The translations under genes and the position numbers were made by a program. The notes under the pieces were generated by a model, which did no database searches, had not been told where the DNA came from, and saw nothing but the letters and a program-made list of their open reading frames with translations. Of a stretch of 64,000 nt of DNA, positions 8,166 to 17,032 are shown one piece after another. Every line of letters starts with the position of its first letter. Position 1 is the first letter of the stretch. Location: NCBI GenBank assembly GCA_964344135.1, contig CAYFMF010000001.1:1-64000 (forward strand), read 5' to 3'. The DNA comes from Thiopontia sp964344135 (lineage in GTDB: Bacteria > Pseudomonadota > Gammaproteobacteria > GCF-002020875).

Positions 8166-8723
8166 ATGATTGAAGAGATCAAGCAGGATGCGGGTGACCG
8201 TATGACAAAGAGTGTTGAGTCCCTCAAGGGGGAGCTCTCCAAACTGCGGGCCGGTCGCGCCCACCCCACTCTGCTGGAGCAGATCAGTGTGGACTATTAT
8301 GGCAGCCTGACGCCACTGAATCAGCTGGCCAATATTACGGCCACCGATGCGCGTACGTTGACCGTGGTCCCCTGGGAAAAAACCATGGTTCAGCCGGTTG
8401 AGAAGGCGATCATGGAGTCTGATCTTGGGCTCAATCCTGCGACGGCAGGGACCACGATACGGATTCCCCTTCCTCCACTGACAGAGGAGCGTCGCCGTGA
8501 TCTGGTGCGCGTGGTCAAGCAGGAGGGAGAGTCCGCCAAGGTTGCAATTCGCAACATCCGTCGTGATGCCAACAGTGATTTCAAGGAGCTCGTCAAGGAG
8601 AAGGAGATCTCCGAGGATGAGGAGCATCGTGCAATGGAGGAGGTTCAGAAGTTGACAGACCGTCATGTAGCCGAGGTGGATCAGGTGATTCAGGCCAAAG
8701 AGGCCGACCTGATGGAGATCTGA
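8166..8723 (+). CDS. frr: Ribosome recycling factor
   Basis: RRF splits post-termination ribosomes together with EF-G. 185 residues, the standard length. Landmarks are KSVESLKGELSKLRAGRAHP near the N-terminus, the WEKTMVQPVEKAI segment and the Lys/Arg-rich RNIRRDANSDFKELVKEKE helix. The ribosome binding site aaagga lies 8-9 nt before the ATG. It sits 38 bp after pyrH. Confidence 0.98.
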   Translation: MIEEIKQDAGDRMTKSVESLKGELSKLRAGRAHPTLLEQISVDYYGSLTPLNQLANITATDARTLTVVPWEKTMVQPVEKAIMESDLGLNPATAGTTIRIPLPPLTEERRRDLVRVVKQEGESAKVAIRNIRRDANSDFKELVKEKEISEDEEHRAMEEVQKLTDRHVAEVDQVIQAKEADLMEI

Positions 8724-8751
8724 TCTCCTCTCTCCTTGCTCGGGATCGCCG

Positions 8752-9492
8752 GTGACAATCGCTCCAGGACAACCCATTCCACGCCATATTGCCATTGTGA
8801 TGGATGGCAACGGGCGCTGGGCGCGCCAACAGAATCGCCCCCGCTTCTGGGGGCACAAGCGGGGGGTAGAGCAGGTTCGTTCTGCTGTTGAGGCCTGTGT
8901 GGATCTCGGGGTTGAGGGGCTGACCCTGTTTGCCTTCAGCACCGAGAACTGGAAACGGCCCGAGGAGGAGGTCTCCTTTCTGATGGATCTCTTTCTCTCC
9001 TCACTGAAGAGGGAGGTCAAGCGCCTCCACAAGAACGGAATTCGTCTTCGTGTTATTGGTGACAAGAGCCGGTTTTCCGAAAAACTCCAGCGCGCAATAT
9101 CAGATGCAGAGGCACTGACCCGGGAGAACAGCAAACTGTCACTCAATATTGCTGCAAACTACGGGGGGCGCTGGGATATCACACAGGCTGTGCGTCAGCT
9201 CTGTCGGGAGGTGGCTGATGGCACGGTTGAGCCGGAGCAGGTTACAGAGGAGATGTTGCAGCGGAGGATCACCCTGAGTGACCTGCCGGAGCCCGAGCTG
9301 TTTATCCGCACAGGTGGAGAGCAGCGGGTGAGCAACTTTCTTCTCTGGCAGATGGCCTATTGTGAGCTCTATTTTACCGATCTGTTCTGGCCGGAGTTTG
9401 ATCGCGCGGCCCTGGAGCATGCGATCTCCTCCTTTGGGGGACGGCAGCGCCGATTTGGGCGTACCGGTGATCAGCTTCAGGAGGGGCGCTAG
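8752..9492 (+). CDS. uppS: Undecaprenyl diphosphate synthase
   Basis: Cis-prenyltransferase making the C55 lipid carrier for peptidoglycan and LPS. 246 residues from a GTG start (8752); no other start fits, because the first ATG is inside the active-site motif IVMDGNGRWA (Asp18). The family motifs FAFSTENWKRP and the C-terminal PELFIRTGGEQRVSNFLLWQ are present. The ribosome binding site is weak. The stop overlaps the GTG start of cdsA by one base. Confidence 0.97.
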   Translation: MTIAPGQPIPRHIAIVMDGNGRWARQQNRPRFWGHKRGVEQVRSAVEACVDLGVEGLTLFAFSTENWKRPEEEVSFLMDLFLSSLKREVKRLHKNGIRLRVIGDKSRFSEKLQRAISDAEALTRENSKLSLNIAANYGGRWDITQAVRQLCREVADGTVEPEQVTEEMLQRRITLSDLPEPELFIRTGGEQRVSNFLLWQMAYCELYFTDLFWPEFDRAALEHAISSFGGRQRRFGRTGDQLQEGR

Positions 9493-10307
9493 TGGCACTT
9501 TCATCCTTTGTGCAGCGAACCATCAGTGCCCTGATTCTTGGGCCACTGCTGCTTCTGGCCATTCTCTTTCTTGAGGGGGATGGCTTCTCGATTCTGCTGG
9601 CACTCCTGCTTCTGCCGGCAGCATGGGAGTGGGGGCGACTCTCTGGGCAGCTCCGACTCTGGCCCCATCTGGGGTACGTGGCACTGCTCCTGGTGCTGTT
9701 CTATGTCAGCCGCTTTCTGTCGGTTGGCTGGCTGCTCTGGGTTGCACTCTTCTGGTGGGGGGGCGCCCTTCTCTGGTTGTGGCGTTTCCCCGAGAAGACA
9801 GGGTGGCTCTTCAGCACTGTTGCGTGTCACCTGGCGGGTGTGGTCATACTGATTCCCGCCTGGCGCTCCATTGAGTTGATTCACCGACAGGAGCAGGGGG
9901 TTGCATTGCTGCTGGTTCTGTTGCTCCTGATATGGAGTGCAGATATTGGCGCCTATCTGGTGGGGAGGCGCTTCGGAGAGAGAAGATTGGCCCCCAATGT
10001 GAGCCCAAAGAAGAGTATTGAGGGGGTGGCCGGAGGGGTCGCGTTCTCCCTGCTGGTTGCGGCTGCGGCCTATCACCTGATGGGGTGGTCTACCCTGGGG
10101 GTTCCACTGTTTCTCCTCTCCATGGCTGGAGTGGTGCTGTTTTCGATTGTCGGTGATCTGGTGGAGAGTGCCTACAAGCGTACTGCAGGGATCAAGGATA
10201 GCGGCAATCTGATCCCCGGGCATGGGGGAATTCTGGATCGGGTGGACAGTCTCACCGCTGCCGCACCCATCTTCCTCTATCTGCTGCTGATCTCTGGAGG
10301 GTTCTGA
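9492..10307 (+). CDS. cdsA: Phosphatidate cytidylyltransferase
   Basis: Makes CDP-diacylglycerol from phosphatidate and CTP in the inner membrane. 271 residues with about seven to eight hydrophobic segments and the C-terminal CDS signature (SAYKRTAGIKDSGNLIPGHG then GILDR). GTG start, overlapping the uppS stop by one base. The stop overlaps the dxr start (TGATG), so the chain uppS-cdsA-dxr-rseP is tightly coupled. Confidence 0.97.
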   Translation: MALSSFVQRTISALILGPLLLLAILFLEGDGFSILLALLLLPAAWEWGRLSGQLRLWPHLGYVALLLVLFYVSRFLSVGWLLWVALFWWGGALLWLWRFPEKTGWLFSTVACHLAGVVILIPAWRSIELIHRQEQGVALLLVLLLLIWSADIGAYLVGRRFGERRLAPNVSPKKSIEGVAGGVAFSLLVAAAAYHLMGWSTLGVPLFLLSMAGVVLFSIVGDLVESAYKRTAGIKDSGNLIPGHGGILDRVDSLTAAAPIFLYLLLISGGF

Positions 10308-11500
10308 TGGACGGAAGAGGGCAGCAGGGAGTTGCCATATTGGGGGCAACGGGCTCTATTGGCAGGAGTACACTGGATGTGATTGCCCGCCACCCCGACC
10401 GTTACCGTGTGGTTGCATTGACAGCCCACTCCCAGATCGACCGCCTGACAGAGCTGTGCGGGCAGTTTTATCCCGACTACGCAGTGGTTACCGCGCCAGA
10501 GCGGGCGGAACGGCTGGAGCAGCAGCTCAAATCGATCAGCCCGGATACGGTTGTCCTCTCCGGAGTCGAGGGGATGGAGCAGGTGGCATCCGACCCGGCA
10601 GTGGATCAGGTGATGGCTGCGATTGTGGGTGCAGCAGGTCTGCGACCAACGCTGGCAGCGGTCCGTGCGGGAAAAAGGGTATTGCTGGCCAACAAGGAGT
10701 CTCTTGTAATGGCAGGGCACCTCTTCATGAGAGAGGTGAGCAGGAGTGGTGCGGAGCTGCTCCCCATCGATAGCGAGCATAATGCGATCTTCCAGTGTCT
10801 GCCGCAGCAGGGGGGGTTGGGTGATTTCCCGGAGGGGGTTACCAGAATCCTTCTGACCGGGTCGGGAGGCCCCTTTCGTCAACGCCCGATTGAGACGCTC
10901 GGCTCGGTACTGCCTGAGGAGGCGGTTGCCCACCCCAACTGGAGCATGGGGAGAAAGATCTCGGTTGACTCTGCAACCATGATGAACAAGGGGCTGGAAT
11001 TTATTGAGGCCTGCTGGCTGTTTGGTGCAACACCGGAACAGGTTCGGGTGGTGATTCACCCACAGAGTATCATCCACTCGATGGTGCAATACAGCGATGG
11101 ATCGGTTCTGGCGCAGATGGGAAATCCCGATATGAGAACACCGATCGCCCATGCGCTGGGCTGGCCGGAGAGAATGGTCTCGGGGGTAGAGGAGCTGGAT
11201 CTGTTTGATGTGGCACGGCTCGATTTTGAACAGCCTGACCTCGACCGCTACCCATGTCTAAGGCTCTCCATTGAGGCGATGAGAGAGGGGGGTAGCGCAA
11301 CAACAGTGCTGAATGCAGCCAACGAGGTTGCTGTTGATGCATTTCTCGAAGGGAAAATAGGATATATGGAGATTGCGGAGGTGATCGAGCAGACACTGGG
11401 TGCTGTCTCAATTGAGCAGGTGGTTGATCTGGATCAGCTCTTCTCCATTGATCGTGATGCGCGCGATCTGGCTATCGGATTTGTCAGGAGTGTCCATTAA
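10307..11500 (+). CDS. dxr: 1-deoxy-D-xylulose 5-phosphate reductoisomerase
   Basis: Converts DXP to 2-C-methylerythritol 4-phosphate with NADPH, the committed step of the non-mevalonate isoprenoid pathway. 397 residues. The NADPH loop GATGSIG begins at residue 13. ANKESLVMAG, PIDSEHNAIFQ, TGSGGPFR and VDSATMMNKGLE give the metal and substrate site. The later pathway enzymes ispD and ispF are also in this window (32.3-33.5 kb). Its stop overlaps the rseP start (TAATG). Confidence 0.98.
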   Translation: MDGRGQQGVAILGATGSIGRSTLDVIARHPDRYRVVALTAHSQIDRLTELCGQFYPDYAVVTAPERAERLEQQLKSISPDTVVLSGVEGMEQVASDPAVDQVMAAIVGAAGLRPTLAAVRAGKRVLLANKESLVMAGHLFMREVSRSGAELLPIDSEHNAIFQCLPQQGGLGDFPEGVTRILLTGSGGPFRQRPIETLGSVLPEEAVAHPNWSMGRKISVDSATMMNKGLEFIEACWLFGATPEQVRVVIHPQSIIHSMVQYSDGSVLAQMGNPDMRTPIAHALGWPERMVSGVEELDLFDVARLDFEQPDLDRYPCLRLSIEAMREGGSATTVLNAANEVAVDAFLEGKIGYMEIAEVIEQTLGAVSIEQVVDLDQLFSIDRDARDLAIGFVRSVH

Positions 11501-12861
11501 TGGGTTCTGGTCTCTATGCGCTCCTCGCCTTTATCGTGGCGATTGGTATTTTGGTAACCGTCCATGAATTCGGCCACTTCTGGGTGGCACGTCGAGTTGG
11601 AGTCAAGGTGCTGCGCTTCTCCGTGGGGTTTGGGCGGCCGCTATGGAAATGGGAGGGGCAGAAGGATGGGACGGAGTATGTGATTGCTGCGCTGCCTCTG
11701 GGCGGATATGTCAAGATGCTGGGTGAGGGGGGAGATGAAGAGGTTCCTGAGGCAGAGAGATCCCGCTCGTTTGATCAGCAGTCGTTGCCTGCCCGGGTCG
11801 CAATTGTGGCGGCTGGTCCCCTCTTCAATTTTATCTTTGCCCTCTTTGCCTTTGCTGCGGTCCAGATGGTGGGTGTCAGCGGGATGAAGCCCATTGTCGG
11901 AGATGTTATGGAGGGCTCTCCCTCCGCGGCAGCAGGGGTAGAGCCGGGGGATGAGATTCTCTCCGTCAACGGCAAGCCGGTTAGAATCTGGCAGCAGGCA
12001 CTGGAGGAGATCCTTGGTGCAGTGGTATTGGGGGAGCAGGTCACACTTGATGCACGTGCCAGTTCGGGGGTGGATCGACACTACCGGCTGGAGAATCCAT
12101 TTGGCGAAGAGATTCCGGAGGGTCTGGAGCTGCTGGAGCAGTTGGGGTTTTCCATGGCACGCCCACTGCTTCCTCCAAGGGTGGGGGAGTTGATCCCGGG
12201 AGGGGCCGCTGAAGAGGCCGGGCTTGAGTCTGGAGATCTGGTGTTGAGTGTGGAGGGAGAGGAGGTTCACTCCTGGCAGGAGTGGGTGGAGTGGATACAG
12301 GAGAGTCCTGAACAGCGTCTGCAGCTGAGGATAGAGCGTGATGGTGTGGTGTTTCCGCTGGAGGTAACACCGGCAGCAGTTGTTGCAGAGGGCAAGACCA
12401 TTGGCAGAATTGGTGCCTCGGTTGAGCTTGCCCAGTATCGCAGTACATTTTTCCGGGAGGTTCAATACGGGCCGCTTGATGCGTTGCTGCGTGGTGCCAG
12501 CAAGACCTGGGAGATGACCTCCATGACCTTGCAGGTGATGGGGCGAATGGTGGTTGGATCCACCTCGACGGATGGGTTGAGCGGACCGATCAGTATCGCC
12601 CGTTACGCAGGAAGCTCGATGGAGAGTGGGGTGGTTCCATTTCTCTCCTTTCTGGGGCTGGTCAGTGTCAGCCTGGGTGTGCTGAACCTGTTGCCTGTAC
12701 CGATACTGGATGGAGGACACCTGTTCTATTACCTTCTGGAGTGGGTGCGGGGTGAGCCACTCTCCGAGAGTGCAATGGTTGTTGGGCAGCGGATCGGGAT
12801 TGCATTTATTCTTGGATTGATGTCACTGGCGCTATACAATGATCTTCTCCGTTTACTGTGA
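11500..12861 (+). CDS. rseP: Site-2 intramembrane zinc protease RseP
   Basis: Cleaves anti-sigma factor RseA and signal-peptide remnants in the inner membrane. 453 residues. The zinc site HEFGH is at 22-26 in the first membrane segment. Two PDZ domains lie in the periplasmic middle (AGVEPGDEILSVNGKPV and AGLESGDLVLSVEGEEV), and the C-terminal NLLPVPILDGGH motif supplies the third ligand. It is directly followed by bamA, as in E. coli. Confidence 0.97.
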   Translation: MGSGLYALLAFIVAIGILVTVHEFGHFWVARRVGVKVLRFSVGFGRPLWKWEGQKDGTEYVIAALPLGGYVKMLGEGGDEEVPEAERSRSFDQQSLPARVAIVAAGPLFNFIFALFAFAAVQMVGVSGMKPIVGDVMEGSPSAAAGVEPGDEILSVNGKPVRIWQQALEEILGAVVLGEQVTLDARASSGVDRHYRLENPFGEEIPEGLELLEQLGFSMARPLLPPRVGELIPGGAAEEAGLESGDLVLSVEGEEVHSWQEWVEWIQESPEQRLQLRIERDGVVFPLEVTPAAVVAEGKTIGRIGASVELAQYRSTFFREVQYGPLDALLRGASKTWEMTSMTLQVMGRMVVGSTSTDGLSGPISIARYAGSSMESGVVPFLSFLGLVSVSLGVLNLLPVPILDGGHLFYYLLEWVRGEPLSESAMVVGQRIGIAFILGLMSLALYNDLLRLL

Positions 12862-12881
12862 ACTGCCGACTATTTGCCATA

Positions 12882-14936
12882 ATGATAAAACGTTTTGTTT
12901 TTTCTCTCTTATTAACGCTTTTCGCCTCTCAGACATGGGCTTTTGAGCCATTTGTAATTGAGGATATTCGGGTTGAGGGGCTGCAGCGGATTGCCGCCGG
13001 AACGGTCTTCAACTATCTGCCATTGAAGGTTGGAGATGAGTTGACCTCGCGCAACTCGGCTGCTGCAATCAAGTCACTCTTCAAAACCGGTTTCTTCAAG
13101 GATGTACGCCTGGAGCAGGAGGGGAGGGTGCTCCTGGTCTCAGTGATCGAGCGGCCAGCAATCGCCGATATCACGATTGAGGGGAACAAGGTGATCAAGA
13201 CCGAACAGCTCAGGGAGGGGCTGAAGGGGATTGGTCTGACGGAGGGGCGTGTCCTCGATCGGGCGCTACTGGACAAGATTGAGGCCGAGCTGCGTCGTCA
13301 ATATCTGGGGATGGGGCGCTACGGGGTCGAGATCGAGACAACCATCACCCCCCTGGAGCGTAATCGCTCTGCGGTACGGATCCAGCTCAGTGAGGGGGAG
13401 AGTGCCCGTATTCGCCAGATCACCCTGATCGGCAACCAGGCATACGAGACCGATGAGCTGAGAGACCTGTTTCAGCTCAATACGGGTGGATGGCTCTCCT
13501 TTCTGACCAAAAGTGATCGCTATTCCCGGCAGAAGCTGGCCGGAGATCTGGAGACGCTCCGCTCCTGGTATCTGGATCGTGGCTACATCAATTTTGAGAT
13601 CAACTCCGCACAGGTATCGATCACCCCGGATCGACAGGAGATCTATATCACCATCAACATGAGTGAGGGTGGGAAGTTCATGTTGGGCAGTGTTGAGCTG
13701 GATGGAAAGATGGTGCTGCCGCGAGAGGAGTTGCAGGGGCTGATATCCCTGAGTGAGGGGGAGGTATTTTCGCGCAAAAGGGTCGTTGAGGTTAATGATG
13801 CCCTGACCAACCGGTTGGGTGAGGATGGATACGCCTTTGCCAATATCAATGTGATTCCGGAGCTGGATGAAGAGAATCATCTGGTGAATCTGACCTTCTT
13901 TGTCGACCCCGGGAACCGCGTCTATGTGGGTCGAGTCAATATTCTGGGGAATACCAAAACCCAGGATCTGGTGATTCGCCGCGAGATGCGTCAGTATGAG
14001 GGGAGTCGCTTCTCCAATCAGGAGGTGGAGCGCTCCCAGACCCGCATACGCAAGCTGGGTTACTTTGAGGATGTTACGGTAGAGACCGTGCCGGTTGCGG
14101 GAACCACGGATCAGGTGGAGCTGAATTATGAGGTGNNNNNNNNNNNNNNNNNNNNNNNNNNNNNNNNNNNNNNNNNNNNNNNNNNNNNNNNNNNNNNNNN
14201 NNNNNNNNNNNNNNNNNNNNNNNNNNNNNNNNNNNTCGGTTTTGAGCCACAGTTCATGAAGGGTACAACCTGTGGGACCTCATCAACAAACAGTGACTGT
14301 GATGCCTTCCTGACGGCAGAGGGGAGCTCATTCAATGTGCTGGAGCTGACGGCAAGCTGGAGCAAGGACAGTCGCAACCGTGCCATCTTCCCGGATCAGG
14401 GGAGTTACCAGCGTTTTCAGGCAGAGATGGGGATACCGGGGGGTATCGAGTACTACAAGGTGGGATACCGACACGATTTCTTCTATCCCATTGCTGAAGA
14501 GTATACGATGTTGCTGAAGGGAGATATCGGTGTGGGCGATGGTTACGGGGACCAGAACTCACTGCCATTCTTTAACCGTTACTATACCGGTGGTGAGGGC
14601 TCTGTCCGCGGTTTCAAGGGGAACTCGATTGGTCCTGTTGATTCCTCTGGGGATGCGGTAGGTGGGGATCTCAAGGGGGTTTTCAATGCCGAGCTGATCC
14701 TCCCGGTCCCCTATCTTGAGGAGCTGAAATCGACAAGAGTCAGTGGTTTTGTAGATGTGGGGACGGTGGCCAAAAAGGCGAGTGATCTCGGTAGTGAGCT
14801 TAGAGCCTCCGTCGGGGTGACGGCAAAATGGCTCTCACCAGTTGGGCCATTGAGCTTCAGCTGGGCGACACCACTGAAGGAGGAGTCTGGTGATGACCTG
14901 GAGTCTTTCCAGTTCATGATGGGCAAAATGTTCTAG
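12882..14936 (+). CDS. bamA: Outer-membrane protein assembly factor BamA (contains assembly gap)
   Basis: The core of the BAM complex, which folds beta-barrel proteins into the outer membrane. The ATG at 12882 is chosen over an upstream GTG (12858) because it gives a clean signal peptide MIKRFVFSLLLTLFASQTWA before FEPF. Five POTRA domains occupy the first 400 residues or so. A run of 100 N (14136-14235) removes the first strands of the barrel. The frame is open on both sides and the C-terminus is the usual beta-signal ending in Phe (FQFMMGKMF). The apparent length (about 684 residues) is roughly 100 short of the family, so the gap is probably larger than drawn. No strong ribosome binding site is visible. 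Confidence 0.95.
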   Translation: MIKRFVFSLLLTLFASQTWAFEPFVIEDIRVEGLQRIAAGTVFNYLPLKVGDELTSRNSAAAIKSLFKTGFFKDVRLEQEGRVLLVSVIERPAIADITIEGNKVIKTEQLREGLKGIGLTEGRVLDRALLDKIEAELRRQYLGMGRYGVEIETTITPLERNRSAVRIQLSEGESARIRQITLIGNQAYETDELRDLFQLNTGGWLSFLTKSDRYSRQKLAGDLETLRSWYLDRGYINFEINSAQVSITPDRQEIYITINMSEGGKFMLGSVELDGKMVLPREELQGLISLSEGEVFSRKRVVEVNDALTNRLGEDGYAFANINVIPELDEENHLVNLTFFVDPGNRVYVGRVNILGNTKTQDLVIRREMRQYEGSRFSNQEVERSQTRIRKLGYFEDVTVETVPVAGTTDQVELNYEVXXXXXXXXXXXXXXXXXXXXXXXXXXXXXXXXXXGFEPQFMKGTTCGTSSTNSDCDAFLTAEGSSFNVLELTASWSKDSRNRAIFPDQGSYQRFQAEMGIPGGIEYYKVGYRHDFFYPIAEEYTMLLKGDIGVGDGYGDQNSLPFFNRYYTGGEGSVRGFKGNSIGPVDSSGDAVGGDLKGVFNAELILPVPYLEELKSTRVSGFVDVGTVAKKASDLGSELRASVGVTAKWLSPVGPLSFSWATPLKEESGDDLESFQFMMGKMF
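14136..14235. other. Assembly gap of 100 N
   Basis: One hundred undetermined bases interrupt bamA between POTRA 5 and the mid-barrel. A round 100 is a common placeholder for a gap of unknown size. By comparison with the E. coli protein, more than 100 codons are expected between the flanking residues, against 33-34 codons drawn. Confidence 0.99.
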
Positions 14937-14957
14937 TGTAGGGAGCAGGGGATAGAG

Positions 14958-15494
14958 ATGAGAAGAGCAACTATAGCGCTGTGGGGGCTGCTTTTTGCAG
15001 CCACCGGGGTTCATGCCGAGGGGAGCAAGATTGGGTTTGTGAACATCAATCTGCTACTGCAGAAGGTGCCTCAGGCTGAGGCCGCAACCCGGCGTCTGGA
15101 GGCAGCTTTTGGGGAGAGGAAGGCGGAGATTCTCGATTTTCAGAAGGGGTGCAAGAAGATGGAGGAGGAGCTGGAGCGTGAGGCCTCAGCCCTGAGCAAA
15201 CAGCAGCAGCAGAAAAAACTCCGCAAGATTCGCTCCTGTAGCAGTGAGCTGAAACTGATGGATGAGGAGTATGGAGAGGATCTCCGGATTGCTCAGGCCG
15301 AGGAGCTTCAGAAGCTGCAGCGGCTGGTCTACCGGACGATTGATCAGATTGCGAGGGAGGAGCAGTTTGATCTGATTGTGAATGAGTCTGTGATCTTTGC
15401 CTCCCCTGCTGCAGACATCTCTCTCAAGGTGCTGAATGCCCTGAAGGCACTTCCTCAACAGAGTGACAATAATAGCGCTGCAGAGACTCCCTGA
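14958..15494 (+). CDS. skp: Periplasmic chaperone Skp (OmpH family)
   Basis: Carries unfolded outer-membrane proteins across the periplasm to BamA. 178 residues. A signal peptide (MRRATIALWGLLFAATGVHA, cleavage before EGSK) is followed by the OmpH start KIGFVNINLLLQKVPQAEAA. A long charged coiled-coil region (about 60-140) forms the tentacles, and the family ending DLIVNESVIFASPAADIS follows. It lies between bamA and lpxD, as in E. coli. Confidence 0.93.
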   Translation: MRRATIALWGLLFAATGVHAEGSKIGFVNINLLLQKVPQAEAATRRLEAAFGERKAEILDFQKGCKKMEEELEREASALSKQQQQKKLRKIRSCSSELKLMDEEYGEDLRIAQAEELQKLQRLVYRTIDQIAREEQFDLIVNESVIFASPAADISLKVLNALKALPQQSDNNSAAETP

Positions 15495-15498
15495 TTGA

Positions 15499-16566
15499 AT
15501 GTTACGCTCAATGGGGATCCAACTGGGGAAACTGGCAGAGTCAATCGGGGCAGAACTTCTGGGAGATCCAGAGTGCCAGATTGAGGGGTTGGCACCACTA
15601 CACAGTGCAGCAAGAGGGGCGCTTTCATTCCTCTCCTCGGGAAAATTCAGCCCCCAACTCTCCTCAACGGGTGCCAGTGCGGTCATCATGCATCCGGATC
15701 AGCAGGATCGATTCAGTGGGAACCGGCTGCTGATGGAGGATCCCTATCTGGGATATGCAAAGGCGACCTCAATTCTCTATCCATTCGCTTGTAATCAAAG
15801 TGGGGTTGACTCAACAGCGGTGGTTGATGAGTCTGCCACTGTGGCGGATGGTGGATGGGTAGGGCCTCAGTGTGTGGTGATGGCGGATGCAGAGGTTGGT
15901 GAGTCCGTCTATATCGGCCCTGGGTCAGTGATTGGAGAGGGGTGCAGCGTTGGGAGGGGGAGTCGCCTGATGGCCAATGTGACATTGATGGCGGGAACCG
16001 TGGTGGGGGAGGAGTGTATTATCCATCCTGGTGCGGTACTGGGGAGTGACGGTTTTGGTTTTGCCAATGAGAAGGGGCACTGGGTCAAGATTCCGCAACT
16101 GGGCCGGGTGGTTGTTGGTGACCGTGTTGAGATTGGTGCAAACAGCACCATTGATCGAGGTGCTCTGGAGGATACGGTTATTGGAGATGGGGTAAAGATC
16201 GATAACCTGGTTCACATTGCACATAATGTCCGGATTGGAGAGGATAGTGCGATGGCAGCAATGGTTGGGATTGCGGGCAGTACTGTGGTTGGTGCAGGCT
16301 GCACATTTGGTGGTCAGGCTGGAATTGTCGGCCATCTGGAGATTGTGGCCGGCACACACTGTACTGCACGGACACTGATTACCCGCTCCATTGACAAGCC
16401 GGGACTCTACTCCTCGGCAACACCAGCAGACCCCAACCGGAAGTGGCGCAGAAATATTGTGCAGTTCAGAAAGCTGAATGAGTCGATGCAGCGATTGCGA
16501 GCTCTGGAGAAGAGGGTGGGTGAGTTTGGTGAACGGCTCACTGCTCAAGAGAATAGTCAGGAATAG
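15499..16566 (+). CDS. lpxD: UDP-3-O-(3-hydroxyacyl)glucosamine N-acyltransferase
   Basis: Third step of lipid A synthesis, adding the second 3-hydroxyacyl chain. 355 residues: an N-terminal uridine-binding domain, then hexapeptide repeats forming a left-handed beta helix (about 105-300), then a C-terminal helix. The catalytic His is H242 in HIAHN. The start is uncertain: ATG 15499 or ATG 15511 four codons on, neither with a clear ribosome binding site. With GnnAB present (see gnnA) its substrate may be the 3-amino analogue. Confidence 0.96.
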   Translation: MLRSMGIQLGKLAESIGAELLGDPECQIEGLAPLHSAARGALSFLSSGKFSPQLSSTGASAVIMHPDQQDRFSGNRLLMEDPYLGYAKATSILYPFACNQSGVDSTAVVDESATVADGGWVGPQCVVMADAEVGESVYIGPGSVIGEGCSVGRGSRLMANVTLMAGTVVGEECIIHPGAVLGSDGFGFANEKGHWVKIPQLGRVVVGDRVEIGANSTIDRGALEDTVIGDGVKIDNLVHIAHNVRIGEDSAMAAMVGIAGSTVVGAGCTFGGQAGIVGHLEIVAGTHCTARTLITRSIDKPGLYSSATPADPNRKWRRNIVQFRKLNESMQRLRALEKRVGEFGERLTAQENSQE

Positions 16567-16582
16567 TGAAGGAGAGAGGATA

Positions 16583-17032
16583 ATGACCCAAATGGATATC
16601 AATGAGGTGATGAGACACCTTCCACACCGTTACCCCTTTCTGCTGGTAGATCGAGTGCTCGATTTTGAGTCGGGGAAGAGTCTGCGTGCGATGAAGAATG
16701 TGACCATCAATGAGCCCTTCTTTCAGGGCCATTTCCCACATGTTCCAGTAATGCCGGGGGTCCTGATCATGGAGGCCCTGGCGCAGGCAACCGGGATTCT
16801 CTCCTTCAAGACCACCGGGGATCTCCCTACCGACAACTCCCTCTACTACTTTGTCGGTATCGACAAGGCACGTTTCCGCAAGCCGGTTGAGCCGGGCGAC
16901 CAGCTGATCCTGGAGGTGGAACTGGAACGTCGAATCCGGGATGTCTGGAAGTTCAAGGGGGTGGCCAGTGTCAATGGCGAGGTCGTTGCCAGTGCCAACC
17001 TGATGTGTGCCGAAAAAGAGCTTGATGCGTGA
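16583..17032 (+). CDS. fabZ: 3-hydroxyacyl-ACP dehydratase FabZ
   Basis: Dehydrates 3-hydroxyacyl-ACP in fatty acid synthesis and so competes with LpxA/LpxD for the hydroxyacyl pool. 149 residues from ATG 16583, which has a strong ribosome binding site (aaggagagag). The frame extends upstream without a plausible start. Hot-dog fold with catalytic His50 (GHFPHVPVMPG) and Glu64 (MEALAQ). Its TGA overlaps the GTG start of lpxA. Confidence 0.98.
   Translation: MTQMDINEVMRHLPHRYPFLLVDRVLDFESGKSLRAMKNVTINEPFFQGHFPHVPVMPGVLIMEALAQATGILSFKTTGDLPTDNSLYYFVGIDKARFRKPVEPGDQLILEVELERRIRDVWKFKGVASVNGEVVASANLMCAEKELDA

Noticed and set aside
7959..9146. 395-codon frame opposite pyrH, frr and uppS
   Set aside because: It spans three well-supported genes on the other strand and resembles no family.
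12858..12881. GTG at 12858 as the bamA start
   Set aside because: It would put eight extra residues (MNCRLFAI) before a good signal peptide that starts at ATG 12882.
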